64,000 nt of DNA from Jacaranda mimosifolia (taxonomy: Eukaryota; Streptophyta; Magnoliopsida; Lamiales; Bignoniaceae), in assembly GCA_018894105.1 (NCBI GenBank), contig CM032125.1:3442243-3506242 (forward strand), given 5' to 3'. The notes under the pieces are model-generated. The model saw only the letters and a program-made list of their open reading frames with translations. It had not been told where the DNA came from and searched no databases. Both the position numbers and the translations under genes were made by a program. Every line of letters begins with the position of its first letter. Position 1 is the first letter of the stretch. Shown here piece by piece: positions 46,755 through 59,140 of the stretch.

Positions 46755-47221
46755 TTTATGATGAAGGGGGAGATTAAGCCTCAGTAATGCTGCTTTTTAA
46801 GTCACTATTTGTTTAAAACTTGGCTATTGTATTTTGATGAGGCCTTACTATGTTTCTGAAGTTACTATTCTGTTAATGCTTCTTCTTTTTTGCATATGTT
46901 AAAAACTGATGAGGCCTTACTACTATTTTTTGGCTTGTGTATTTTGAACTCTGATTAGGTCTAATGGTCTGCTACTTTTGATACTTAACTAATCGTATGG
47001 TGACTGATAGCATGATACCTTGTTGTCTATAAGTTTTATCTCTTTGCTCTCGTTTGCTCTTTAAATGTTTTTACAAGATGTTGGTCATACTTGCTGCAAT
47101 CTTGGCTCTTACCTTGAATGAGATATTGATCTATAGCTGAAATATACACTTGCACAAAGATATCCTATAATTAAATTTGATAGGGGGAGACAGCATTGGT
47201 CATCATCAAAAAATGGGAGTT
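46755..47221 (+). other. Repeated polypurine tracts before the 3' LTR
   Basis: GATGAAGGGGGAGATT near 46761, GATAGGGGGAGACAG near 47179 and AAAAAATGGGAG just before the LTR at 47222. Multiple PPT-like motifs are described for Sireviruses; the last one is in the position of the functional tract. Confidence 0.65.
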
Positions 47222-47880
47222 TGTTAGGTTTGCTTATTAAGAGATTTTGATTATGGCCAAACTTCTGCATATTATCTTTTCCATATAAGTTCATCAACAG
47301 GTTTACAAAGATTTTCAAGGAAACTAGCCATTGTATAAATTAGGGAAATCCTCCCTTGAAGATGCTGCTATCTTTGTAAGAAAGGAAACGTGCAAAATAT
47401 GTGGTTGCAGGCTAGCATTGTAAACATGGTAATAGCAAGGTGTATTTATGCTGTAATAGACTAGCCAAACAAATAAGGCTCACAATATACTTGTATAAGC
47501 AATATTGCTAGTGAAAAGTTGAGTGAGTGCTCTGGAAACATCTAGTGTGATTTAGTCAGAGTGTTTGTTTCTCTGATTAGCCTTTGAAGATTGATCCAGT
47601 GCTTGGTTCCAATTGTTTTGTAATTTGTAAATTGTTATTACTAATCAAAGTGCAGGTTCAAAATCCTAAGTCTTCTGGTTTAGGTAGTAGAGTAGGCTTA
47701 TCTCACCACTATAAATACCTTTGTCTCTTTCATTTATTGCTATGTTTATTTTTATTATCTCTGAAATTTCAGTCTTGTTTGAAAGTTCCAGTTCAGTATA
47801 TCTATATCTTATATGACTCATCTGAGTTCTTTATCCCTCTGGGACCCTATAAACTTTCATAAACGAATCTCAACGTAACA
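47222..47880 (+). repeat. Sirevirus-like 3' LTR (659 bp)
   Basis: Begins TGTTAGGTTTGC directly after the purine tract and ends CTCAACGTAACA, so TGTTA/TAACA inverted ends are present. No second copy of this LTR is in the window, so the target duplication cannot be checked. Confidence 0.75.
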
Positions 47881-47889
47881 TAATAAGAT

Positions 47890-48060
47890 AATAGGATTCG
47901 GGGCATTCACAAATATTCAATGTGAGGCAATCAATCGAGTCATGATGCAATGGATTGTAGAGTGTTATGATCCGAATAATAATTGTCTCAAAATTCATAG
48001 AGAAGAACTAATTATAGATAATGTTGTGGACACAAGGCCTTTGGCCTTTGGCACTTTACT
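47890..48060 (+). pseudogene. Short fragment like a plant Ulp1/aminotransferase-like (PMD) host or transposon gene
   Basis: One frame reads FTNIQCEAINRVMMQWIVEC then YDPNNNCLKIHREELIID, a pattern (x-x-W-L-x-x-x-YDP...I) seen at the N-terminus of transposon-associated Ulp1 and plant-mobile-domain proteins. It is too short to be sure and has no start. Confidence 0.3.
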
Positions 48061-51000
48061 CACTTTGCCATCTCAAAAATTTCTTTTTATAGAAAAATTT
48101 TATTTTACATAAGTTTGACTCAAAAAAAATTAATTACATTTATTTTTTTCTCTTGTTTTTACAAAATATGCACTATTGTAATTGATTTTAATTCGGACAA
48201 ATTATTTCCAAAAGCAAACAAATGCCCAATAGGCGGTGTACATGTTATAAAATATGAACGATAACTTTAATATATCAAGTAGTTTGACCTAATAATATAA
48301 GTCTCACATAAGAAGTGTAAAGTAAGGAGTTCAAATTCTAACGGACTCTTTATATGCGCATACATAAATAACCAAAAAACAAGTACTCGAAATCTATAGT
48401 GGCACAAATTGCACCATCAATGAACTATACAAAACAATCTTGCTGCTTGAGCACTTTCTCATCAATGGTACTACTCTAGCTCCTTAGAATCGCACCAATA
48501 GACCCAAGGATCCAAATAATAACATTCGGATTTTCATTTACTATCCATGTTAAAATCCTTTCAATTTTAAATGGTTCATACTATTACAAAGATTTTCATC
48601 TTTCATCGTTGGGAATGAAGTTACCTTCAAGGTTTGGAGATTAAAATCATTCTAAGTTGCTGAATATCTGGTCTTAATTTGTCGAATTTAATTTTTCATA
48701 AATGTGAAACACATTTTGCCGCGCTGTTTTTCTGCTTAGAGTGTGAATGGATACGGAGTGCGTTGACAATGTATTGTGTCATCAAGACCCTAAGTCATAA
48801 TATGTTAGAATTCATTAATAATTTTTCTTGAATTTTTATTGCATTAACGTGGCGATTACTTCACTATTGTGGCTAACAAAAGATAATTAAATGCAACATC
48901 AATTTACTATTAAGTTTATACAGAGAATTTTTTGTTTTTATTAAAAAATCTTTATCTTTTTTTAACTATGAGAACAAGTTTGGGTGCATTGTACTTAATA
49001 AATTGACTTTTGCATCACGGATAGGTTTTAGACCCCAAGTGAAAAAAAACAAAAAAAAAGAGCCAACAACAACATAAATTATAACCCCACAGCGCTCTGT
49101 CCACGTTTGGGCTTTTTTGACTTGGAGAGTTGCACTGCACCGGCCGGCGAGATGTATTAATAATATCATGTAACATATATTAAAAAATAAATAAAATAAA
49201 AAAATTGTTATTTTTGTTCTCAATATGACAAGATTAACATCTGTACAGGATATTTCTCGACTTTATTATACTGTTAATCATGATTAAACTTGTCCAATAT
49301 GATTGAACCTTACAACGCAAATAATTGTGTTGAGGCAATAATGTAGTTCTCGGCTTGTCGCCCCAATAAGGTCACATTTCACATAGAATTTAGATAATAA
49401 ATGCTATTGTAATAGTGGTTGATAAGTAGAGATTAAATAAATTATTATTATATTTGATAGTTGAGATTGAAACATATATAAGGCACCACACATATCTCAC
49501 ACAATTGCTTTAATTTGTTTGATACAACCTACTAATATTAATTTTTTGGGTTCACTATTTTGCCCTTAAAAATATGGATGGTACGAATTAATATTTTTAA
49601 ATTACTCAAATTGATTATCTATAATACTAGAAGAAAAAGCTACAATTTGTGCAGGAAATAAGATTTGACAGAAATAAATACCATTGAGTTTATCTCAATC
49701 TTATTAAGTCTGATTTGGAAAAATGGAAATATTAATCAAAATGAAGTGTTAAAAATTAGTATTTGTTGATTTACTCTATATAATTAGGAAAATAGTTATG
49801 ATTTGGTATGATTAAAATTTGGTGCAAATTAAAATTCTTAAATTATGCAAACTGATGCAAGTCTAATTTTGGAGAATACCTACAGCTAGAGCGTGAATAA
49901 AATAGTAAATATTTATCTCAATTTATTTAAATTTAAAAAATACATTTAACGTCTTTTAAGCATAAAAAAATTTATGTGGTCACATAAGTAAGAGAACATT
50001 TTATTAAAATGGATCGTTATATATTAACATTCTTAAATTACCCAAAATAATATGATATATTTTAGAAAATAATAATAATTTGTGTTGAAATAAAAGTCTA
50101 TACGATTAATTTTCTTTTCAAAATAATTTCTAAAATAAAATTAAATACTTGTCTAAAAATAATTTTTAAGAAATTCTAATTATTTCATATTATTAAATCA
50201 ATAAAATATATAATATGTCTTTCAATTTTTGTTCTGTTCTGCTTTTGTTAACGAGGAGGAGAGACTTATCTAACTGAGGATAAATATGGAATTGCGCCTG
50301 AAGAATCAAGGGTGGCAGGGACATTTTAGCAAATTGGCAGATTCAAAATTGATCGCACCCCCTCAGGGGTGTATTTAGTGTAGTGGCGGGCCTCTTCAAT
50401 TTTGCTGGCCGACCTGGTGACTTACTCTTGCACATCAAACAAGCAATAACCAGACATTAGCCACTACTACTTGTGCTATTGTAGGAAATCAAACACGCCT
50501 AAGATTCTTAGCCTAGATTACTATTGCACATCAAATTGATGTAATAAAAATTTCAAAGAAAAAATAATATTGGTGATAAAGATTAAAATTATCACCAATA
50601 ATATACTATACTAGCAATAATTGATACATTAATCCTTTTTTATTAATCATAAGAATCATGCTTAAATTATTTATATTGACAATTAATAACACATATAAGA
50701 TGAAAACAGAAGTATTGTCATATGCAACTTTTGTTGCCACTAAAACATATCACTAACTATAAATACTAAAAATATAAATCAATCAACTACAAATACCTAC
50801 ACATTCTTAATCAATAATTTATAAACTAGTAATTTGACACATTCAATGCATGTGCTAAAATTTCTGTAATATTATTTTAAATAATAACATTTTGACGTGA
50901 GATTACACACATTTTTTTAGTATATTATATAAAGAGCGATCAATGTAACAATTTTTTTAGTATAATTATAAATATTTTTGACACTATTGAATATTTAATT

Positions 51001-52034
51001 TGAGTCATACTTATAGGGAAGTTTGTTAAAACAATTTTATAAAATATCAATTTGACTAAATTTATTTTATGTAGATGTAACTCATTCAAGACTACTATCT
51101 CGCAAGCGAGTTTGAATCTATAATTTTCTTTGTGAAAATTTATAGGCGACATCAAAAGAACATGTTTTAAGCGCAGCTAATATTTATTTAATCAATTCAT
51201 CTTCGTTTAAGTCAATATTTCAAAAAAATTACTTCATAAAAATATTATAAAGTTATTCTATGGACATTAAATTAAAATGTGGGTATTATCTAGAAAGAGA
51301 TTATTTTTCATGATTGATTCCTCTAAATTTTTCTAGTGGCCTAAAAGCAGCATCATATCATTAATTTTCTAAGATTAGAGAAAAGCCAAAAACATCCATT
51401 TTCCTTTATTTGTATTAATGAATTGAAGATTGATTCATCCAACTCTTAGGAAAATTTACATCAGTTTAATGTGTTTAACGAAAAGTTTTACTTCTAGCTT
51501 ATAATTAAGTCCTAACTAATCCTCAACTTACACGATTTTAGATCTAAGGCATGAAAAAGTAGCTTTCTATAGTCTTTCCAAACACGGTGTCTACTAATTG
51601 TCAATTTCATAAACTTGCTACGACTTGATTAATTACACTTAATGACAATCACAATGATGTATTTTTATTTATTTTATTTTCTAAGATACATGCTTGTATA
51701 TATGGGATGATGATTGAGGTTTTTCTTTTTAAAGTATAAAAATGAAATTAAAATTTGGCAACGTGATGTGGTAATATCTAAAATACTCTTTAAAAATATC
51801 ATATTTTTCAAGCATTCGCTATATTAGAATTCTTCATAATCAAGTCAATTGGACCACACTAAAATGACACTATGACTCACATTATGGTACTTCCATTTTA
51901 AACGTGGGTTGTATTATTGAACTCGATGCTTACATGTCTATTGAAAGTGAATAATTCAATCAAAAGAAGGTGTGTAATCTCACGTCAACATGAATTATGA
52001 ATAAGAATTAGCACCAATAATATATTTTGGCATA
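48061..52034. other. AT-rich intergenic DNA
   Basis: No gene seen. 50240-50480 is locally GC-richer (TGGCAGGGACATTTTAGC, CACCCCCTCAGGGGTG) without a recognisable function. A perfect 19-bp inverted repeat is at 50892-50910 and 51970-51988 (TTGACGTGAGATTACACAC), possibly the decayed ends of a roughly 1.1-kb element. Confidence 0.5.
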
Positions 52035-52115
52035 ATCATGAAATATTTTCCGTGTTGTATTTATGATTGTTCTAATCGTACAGCCATTCTCTTTGACTAG
52101 CTACATATCACCCTG
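52035..52115. repeat. Copy of part of the B3 5' flank
   Basis: Matches 35425-35510 (TTCCGTGTTGTATTTATGAT, CTAATCGTACAGCCATTCTC). It sits just upstream of the small open frame at 52206. Confidence 0.65.
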
Positions 52116-52205
52116 CTACATTCTAGAAAATACATATATATATATATATATATTGCTTTAATACTAGACTTAATATATAACAATTTCTTAAAAAAAAATA
52201 TTTGA

Positions 52206-52442
52206 GGATTTGCAAATGGCAACAAAAATGGACTACCATTATTGGTTGAAAATTGGAGCCAGAATGGAAATGTTGACGTGATAAAATTCCATTCACAAGA
52301 AGACAAGCGTTGGTTAGTTAGTAGTTTTACTATTATACGTAATCACAATTTAGTTTCGATTTCTTCCAACAGCAGCAAAAAATTTAAGGCTTTGTTTGAG
52401 AACGTTTCCTGTGAAGCCTTCGTTCCGGAAAAACATTCCTAA
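52206..52442 (+). CDS. Unrecognised small open frame
   Basis: A 78-codon open stretch ending TAA at 52440-52442. Its composition is mixed and protein-like rather than AT low-complexity: Trp twice, GLPLLVENWSQNGNVDVIKF and LFENVSCEAFVPEKHS. There is no ATG at its open end; 52196 has a CAAATGGCA in another frame. It follows a copy of the B3 5' flank at the distance where a coding start would be expected, but it does not look like B3. It could be an exon remnant of a neighbouring gene. Confidence 0.25.
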   Translation, partial: GFANGNKNGLPLLVENWSQNGNVDVIKFHSQEDKRWLVSSFTIIRNHNLVSISSNSSKKFKALFENVSCEAFVPEKHS

Positions 52443-52979
52443 ATATGACAATTGTTTTTTTTTCATTTTACTACTTCACACCCTAAAATGTTTATGTCTT
52501 ATTTGGCTAATATAACAAACGTCCTTTTCGTTTTTCCATTCCACTACATACATATACATATATGCACAACATATTTTATGATTATTACTATATTTAAAAA
52601 AATCATTAAACTCAAATTTTATCATCAAACACCAACACAAATGTATTGATTTGACATCTACAGTATAAAATATCTCATTCAAAACATAGCCAAACATATC
52701 AAAACTTTCAAAACCCATTTTTTAACTATTTAAAAAAACATAACCATCAATCACATTCTCCAACCTTCATTTCACATTCTCCCACAATTTTTTCAATATT
52801 TATTCTCTTAAAATACACAATAAACACATAATAAAATCAAATAAAAAGCATATCCAAACACTACCTTATACTTTGTAGAGAGACGAATGTTAAGTGAAAT
52901 TAATGAAGCTAGATAAGTCCACAAAGTCAGCTGCGGTCATTTTTTCATTATGAAATTTACCTTTGGATACTCTTTGGAT

Positions 52980-53590
52980 TCTGGCTGTTAATGAATCGAA
53001 TCGCACCGAATATCTAAGGATTCGAATTTGATTCGATTTATTTTACTTTTATTCGTATTTGTATTTGTGTTCGAATTCGATTCGAGTAACTATTATATAT
53101 ATTTAGATTTGATTCGAATGTTCGATTAACTTAATTTTTTACTTAAATTTTGAATTGTGAATTGATTTTTCATGTTTTATCATAGTCACAAAATAAAAAT
53201 ACTTGATTTTATCCAAAAAATAAATATCAAATACATATAATAGTTGACATAACATTCAATGGCTTAGGGAGAGAACGTGAGGTAGGACTTTTTAGAGAAG
53301 TGGGAAGTAGAATTAGAAATTTGAGAAATGAGATAAAGAAAATTTTAAGTTTTGAAAAATAAAAATATTAAATTATTAATATATAATAATATAATATATA
53401 TTTGAATATTTTATCAAATATCGAACTCGAATATTATTGAATTCGATTCGCATTCGATTATACATTAAATATTATACTAGACTCGAATTTGAATTCGAAT
53501 TCGAATTCGTTAAATTTTGAATTCAAATCTGCTATTCGAATTCGAATATCTAATTATTTGATAAAGATTTGATTTGTTAACCGACCTACT
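52980..53590. repeat. Degenerate TTCGAATTCGAAT-rich repeat element
   Basis: Both ends are dense in GAATTCGAAT/ATTCGATTCG palindromic words (52998-53120 and 53405-53570), with an AT-rich middle. This looks like a foldback-type or short terminal-repeat element. No clear target duplication seen. Confidence 0.55.
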
Positions 53591-54104
53591 TTGAATGTTC
53601 TCTAAATGTTCACAAGCATATCAAATTTACCTTTCTTTATATATCACTACTAGTATAATATAAGCACCAACACCATTTTCCATTTTTTTTTTTTTTTTTT
53701 TTTGGTTTTCACTTGTATAAAACAGCACTGTTTCAGTGTTTTGTTGCAATGGAACCTTGTGCTGCTTGTATTGTATTAATGGCGGGACCTACAAAATTGG
53801 TTAGAAGATAAAATGATGGATTGCCTTTTTTCATTTGTTTTTTCTTGATTTTTTGCTGCTATGTTATTTTGTACCTTGTGCTATATGGTTTGTTTGTTTT
53901 TTTGGTTCTCAGTTGGTAGATTTATTGTTGGCTCCATTCACATGGGTGAAAGGGAATAGATGGTGGGACTCACTTGAGTATGTCAGTAAAAAACTTTTCA
54001 ATTGCAGAAAAGGTGAAGATAATAAATTTTTAGATTAAATATAGCTTTGATATTTATCAAATTACAATAATGAGACCCGCCACTATAATGATCACAAAAG
54101 ACCA

Positions 54105-54112
54105 AAAAAAAA

Positions 54113-54145
<33 letters not shown>
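54105..54145. repeat. (AAT)n microsatellite
   Basis: About 12 AAT units following an A run. Confidence 0.9.
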
Positions 54146-55890
54146 TCTTTCACAGAACAACACAGCCTATCCGCTATGGAAAGGGGAAAAAAAAGTTTAA
54201 ATAATTTTTGCTAATCAATTCCATCGAACTTTACTTACAAAAAGCCAAAACTAACGCAACAACTATTGCCGCAAGTGCAACATCCTAAAGCGATTTCCCT
54301 TTCTGAAATATGTCGTATCTGTTGGAGTGTTCTTCTATTGTTTTGGGTTTTATTTATTTTTAATTAAATGCTATAAACGACGTGGTTTTCTCTTTGCTTT
54401 TTTAATATGTTTTTTATGTATTCTGTTTGTTATATATACAGTTTCTTTCGTTCTTTCTTCAACAAATTAGGATCACTTGTTTCTTTTTTAGTTTTTATGC
54501 TCCTGTTTTCAGGAAAGAATTTTTTGTGTAAATTGTGTTAGAGGTAATCTTTTTTCTTATTCTTATTTTATATATATATATATATATATATATCTTCATG
54601 TTACTGAATTTTAGGTTTTTTTGCTGGGTACTTTTTTAATTTTTCTCTTCGTCATTGTTTACCTCTCTTGCTGATGTACAGAGACTCGATGACTATTTTT
54701 TAAGATTTATGCCTTCCTATTCATCTGACAATTGCTACAGTCGTTGAAAAATTACAACCACAAGCTAAGTATTTGTTCTTTTATTATTATTATTATTTTT
54801 TTTGGAGAGATCTATGGTTTAGTTTAGCCTTGATTTACCATGATTTACTTGATTTTTTCTTAATTTGCTACCGTGGTCGGTGTATTTCAGAGTTAACTTT
54901 GATTAAAATAGGATAAGATGTTTTCTTTAGACTTTTGGGGGTTCTTGCATGACTTAAGAGTTTTCTCTGTTTTTGCTTCTAGCAGCGAAGGTATTTGGTT
55001 TTTGATGGGTTTTGTTCAATTATTTTTAGTGTTGTTAAGTTTCTTCAGATTTTTTGGTTGTTTGTTTGGGTGAATCTGTTTAATTCCCAGTGTTATTACC
55101 CTCTTGGTATTTACTTTCAAAGTCCTGCTAATACTCTGCTGCCTTCTGACTAAAGATTTTTCTGTTTCTGAGGTTATTCTTATACTTATTCATTATTTTT
55201 TGTTTGTAGTGTGACCTCAATATTTATAACAACTATATATCTTAATCGTTGTGTGAGATTCTGTGGATTTTTCTTTTTATTTGATGGGGATGGTGGTGGC
55301 AGTTGAAGCAGACTGCTATATTGCTTCAGAAAAATGACAGAAGGATGGAAAGTAGTAAAATAAATCATTAATAGATTTATTAAACATTTGTATTCTTTGA
55401 ATCTATACTGCTCGAGTTGTTAAATGTTCCATATCTTTTTAAGATGGTTTATTTTGAATAATAAAGTTCTTTGTCTAAAATATGAGAGTTTAGTTTCTTT
55501 GTCTTATTTTTAAGATTGTTTTTTTCCTTTTCTTAATTTTATATATTTTTTACCATGTAATTTATTTTTCCCCAGGTTTGTGTTTCTGTTTGGTATCTGC
55601 TGTAAATTTAAGGTAATTTTTTTTTTCTATGATATGGATGAGGATTTTTGTTAAAAAGAAAAGAAAAGGTTAGATTAATGTTATATAATGTGGTTATTTG
55701 ATGTTTGAATCATCCTTTTGTTGTATTGTTTCTTTCGGTATCTATTTTGAGTTTTCAACTCTTTTCTTGCAACTTCTCTTTCTGTTTTATTGCTGTGGTT
55801 ATTTGTGGTGTCGTTCAAGGTAATATTATTGAGTTTTTGTATTCCAAATAATGATTATGAATTGTTCTTTTATATTTTTAGTGAATTTTT

Positions 55891-56126
55891 ACTATTGAAC
55901 TTGGAAATATATGATCACGAAACTTGAATGGATTGATTAAGCATTTAGGGTGTTGTTTAATAATTTTATGCCATTAGTACTATAACTTATTTTGTTTAGC
56001 TTGTAACTACTATTGGACGTGGAAATATATAATTATGAAACTTGAATGAATTGATTAAGTATTTAGAGTGTTGTTTAATAATTTTATGTCATTAGTACTA
56101 TAATTTATTTTGTTCAACTTGTAACT
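55891..56126. repeat. Tandem duplication, two copies of 118 bp
   Basis: Copy 1 starts ACTATTGAACTTGGAAATAT at 55891 and copy 2 ACTATTGGACGTGGAAATAT at 56009. The rest aligns without large indels. A diverged third relative lies near 59030-59140. Confidence 0.85.
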
Positions 56127-56262
56127 ATGTTTCCTTTGTTTGCTTTTGTAAATTTATATATGTAAATATTGATATTGAAGGTAAAATGTAATATTAATTA
56201 TTATATAGTGCTTACTGAACTATTGGAGTGGCTTGATTGTTGAGAGCTTTAAGATTAGATAA

Positions 56263-57954
56263 GGGCAAAAATCTCTTTACCCTCTGTGCTATACGAAAAA
56301 GGCGGTTTACCCCTCTGTAAAAAAAAAAAAAAAGAAAAAAAAAGGATGGTGAAACGACCCCTTATGTTTTTAAAATTTGCATTATTGGCCCCTTCTGTCT
56401 ATTTAAGTTGAATTTTTTATTGAAAGGACAAAAATACCCTCATATATATAATTACTTTATATCCTTATGTTTTTTTTTCTTTTATTTAATCTAAATTAAA
56501 TATATTATGTATTTATAAAATACATAAAATATTTATATAAACAAATACTATCTAATATTTATAAAATTATATATCCATGCATAAATATAAAATTATATAC
56601 ATATAAAAAACTATATAAATATGTATATGCATAATATATATGTATATAAAATTATTTATAACATATCTATATACATATAATATATATTTCTTTTTCTTTC
56701 GTTCAATCAAAAATTAAATAATTTTAAATTTATGAAATATATAACATATTTATATAAATTAAATACTATTTAATATTTATAAAATTATATATACATACTT
56801 ATATATATTTATTTATAATTATCAAAACTAAATAATTTTATATTTATAAAATATATAACATATTTATATAAATCAAATATTTTATAATATTTATAAAAAA
56901 TTATATACATTCATATATATAAAATCATATATATATAATTATATATATATACATATATACATATAAAATTATTCATAACATATTTATATACATTAAATAC
57001 TATTTATTATTTAAAAAATTATATATACATACATATATATAATTATTTATGACTTATCTATATACATATATATAAAATATTTTTTTTTTCCTTTTGTTTA
57101 ATCTAAAATTAAATAATTTTATATTTATGAAACATAAAACATATTTATATAAATTAAATATTATTTAATATTTATAAAATTATATATACATAATATATAT
57201 ATTTATCAAAACTAAATAATTTCATATTTATAAAATATATAACATATTTATATCAATCAAATACTATACAATATTTATAAAAAATTATGTACATTCATTT
57301 ATATAAAATTATATATATATACACACATTTATGCATATAAAATTATTTATGACATATATATACATATATATATAATATTTTTTCCTTTCGTTTAATCTGA
57401 AATTAAATAATTTTATATTTATGAAACATATAACATATTTATATAAATTAAATATTATTTAATATTTATAAAATTATATATACATACATATATATAATTA
57501 TCAAAACTAAATAATTTTATATTTATAAAATATATAACATATTTATATAAATCAAATACTATATAATTATATAAAAAATTATATATTGGCACACACACAC
57601 ATATATCTATATATGTAAATCACATATATATAAAATTATACATATATATACATATACATATATGCATATAAAATTATTCATAACATATATATATATTGGG
57701 CAAAAATCTTTTTACCCCTTTGTGTTGCACGAAATGGGCGATTTACCTCCTGTGATATATTAAGGGCATAATAGTCATTTTATCTATAAAAAAATCACAA
57801 TCACTCGCATTTTTTGGCACATGCACTCCACTTATGGTCTCGGGGGGTTTTTCATTTGTTTTTAAAAACACAAGGCAGTATTTCAATCTTTTTTTTCACA
57901 GGAGGGTAAACCACCAAAATTATTTTTTCGAGGGGGGTAAAAATACATTTTCCT
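56263..57954. mobile_element. MULE-type MITE (1,692 bp) with 10-bp target duplication and AT-rich core
   Basis: Flanked by identical GATTAGATAA at 56253-56262 and 57955-57964. The left end reads GGGCAAAAATCTCTTTACCC and the right end GGGGGTAAAAATACATTTTC, giving imperfect inverted ends rich in GGTTTACC words. A 9-10-bp duplication suggests the Mutator superfamily. The core (about 56450-57690) is a diverged AT tandem array with TTTCGTTTAATCTAAAATTA marks near 56475, 56693, 57085 and 57382. A second copy of the left end begins at 57698, so the element either carries an internal repeat of its terminus or holds a shorter relative. Confidence 0.75.
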
Positions 57955-58349
57955 GATTAGATAATGGTGGTTGATTGCTGCAAATATATATTAATTGGGA
58001 CTTATTCAATATTAGGTTAACTTTTTAATATGGGTGAGGTTCGTAGTGTAGCTTTTGTTGTTAAGAATTTGACTTTATTTTTTGAATAAAAAAGATAAGC
58101 ATTTTTAATAGTAGTTAAAAATTTAATTCTCATCTTGTCTAGATTTTTTTTGCTTGTCATGTAGCATTTGGGATTACTGATTCTTTATTTTTTTTACTTT
58201 TAGCGTTTGAGGATGTTGTATTGTTGATATATTGTTCCCCATTCTTTTATTTCATTGGATGTGGTGATCAATTGAGTGGCGAATTAATGATATTAGTTGT
58301 TGATTTTGTGTCTAATTTTTTATGTTATTAATATTATAATTTATTTTGC

Positions 58350-58820
58350 TCAGCCTGTAGTTGTTATTTTTTGTTTGGTTTGAAAATGTTAATTTAATAT
58401 TAAAAGATTTTTTTTTCTTTCTTTTATTTTATATTTTATATGTTTTTCAGTGTTTAATTTTCTTTTCTTTTTTAGGCTACATGATCGTTACGTTCGTTTG
58501 GTATTTACTGTACATAAAAGGTTTTTTTTTTTTTTTAATGATATGAATTAGAGTTGTTTTTTGAAAAAGGTTTACATAATGTTATATATTGTCGTTGTTG
58601 TTATTTTTTGTTTGGTTTGAAAATGTTAATTTAATATTAAAAAGATTTTTTTTTTTTCTTTTATTTTATATTTTATATGTTTTTCAGTGTTTAATTTTCT
58701 TTTCTTTTTCAGGCTACATGATCGTTACGTTCGTTTGGTATTTACTGTACGTAAAAGGTTTTTTTTTTTTTTTTTAATGATATGAATTAGAGTTGTTTTT
58801 TGAAAAAAGGTTTACATAAT
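58350..58820. repeat. Near-identical tandem duplication of about 228 bp
   Basis: The two units (from about 58361 and 58589) differ at only a few positions and in homopolymer length. Each contains GGCTACATGATCGTTACGTT. The two similar hydrophobic open frames they create are explained by the repeat. The high identity implies a recent duplication. Confidence 0.9.
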
Positions 58821-59140
58821 GTTATATAGTGTCGTTGCTTGGTGTTTCAATTATGTATTTGGACTACTCTTTTTCATATTGTCCATTTTAAGTTTAAAAC
58901 TTTTTTATTTTAGGTTCTTTTTGTGTTCTATTGTTGCAACTGTTTTAGTATGGTTTAAGGTAATATTATTAATTTTTTAAATTCCAAGTAGTGCTTATGA
59001 ATTGTGTTTTTTTCATATCCTTTATAGGTTTTTTATATTGAATATGGATACATATGCTTATGGAATTTGAATTAATAAATTAATTAAGTATTTTGATAAT
59101 TGTTTAACAATTTTGAATTTTTAATATCATAATTTATTTT
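58690..59140. repeat. Diverged copy of 55560-56130
   Basis: Same order of blocks: GTTTGGTAT.T.CTGTA, ATGATATGGAT/ATGATATGAAT, TTACATAATGTTATATA/TTAATGTTATATAAT, AAGGTAATATTATT, then the unit of the 118-bp repeat. The matching AAGGTAA and TTTTCAGG words look like conserved splice signals, although none borders a recognised exon. Confidence 0.65.

Larger units (their letters stand above)
43661..47880 (+). mobile_element. Sirevirus-like copia retrotransposon, 3' part
   Basis: On + it carries the RT and RNase H ends of a copia pol gene, then a roughly 2.2-kb region after pol with env-like sequence, repeated polypurine tracts and a 3' LTR. A post-pol env-like ORF plus several GGGGGAGA tracts before the 3' LTR is the signature of Sirevirus. 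The 5' part is absent: the element begins exactly where copia fragment 2 ends, so the two are joined by a truncation. Confidence 0.75.
53640..56252 (+). other. T-rich, intron-like region without a clear gene
   Basis: Strong T excess on + with many TTTTCAGG and AAGGTAA words that look like splice sites. The best open piece, 53835-54038 (LLLAPFTWVKGNRWWDSLEYV), has no family match I know. It could be a long noncoding transcript or an intron-rich gene remnant on +. Parts are duplicated at 58.3-59.1 kb. Confidence 0.35.

Noticed and set aside
58361..58777. Two similar hydrophobic frames that could look like paired membrane peptides
   Set aside because: They arise from a near-identical 228-bp T-rich tandem repeat; Phe/Leu content is explained by poly-T, and codon use shows no selection that I can see.
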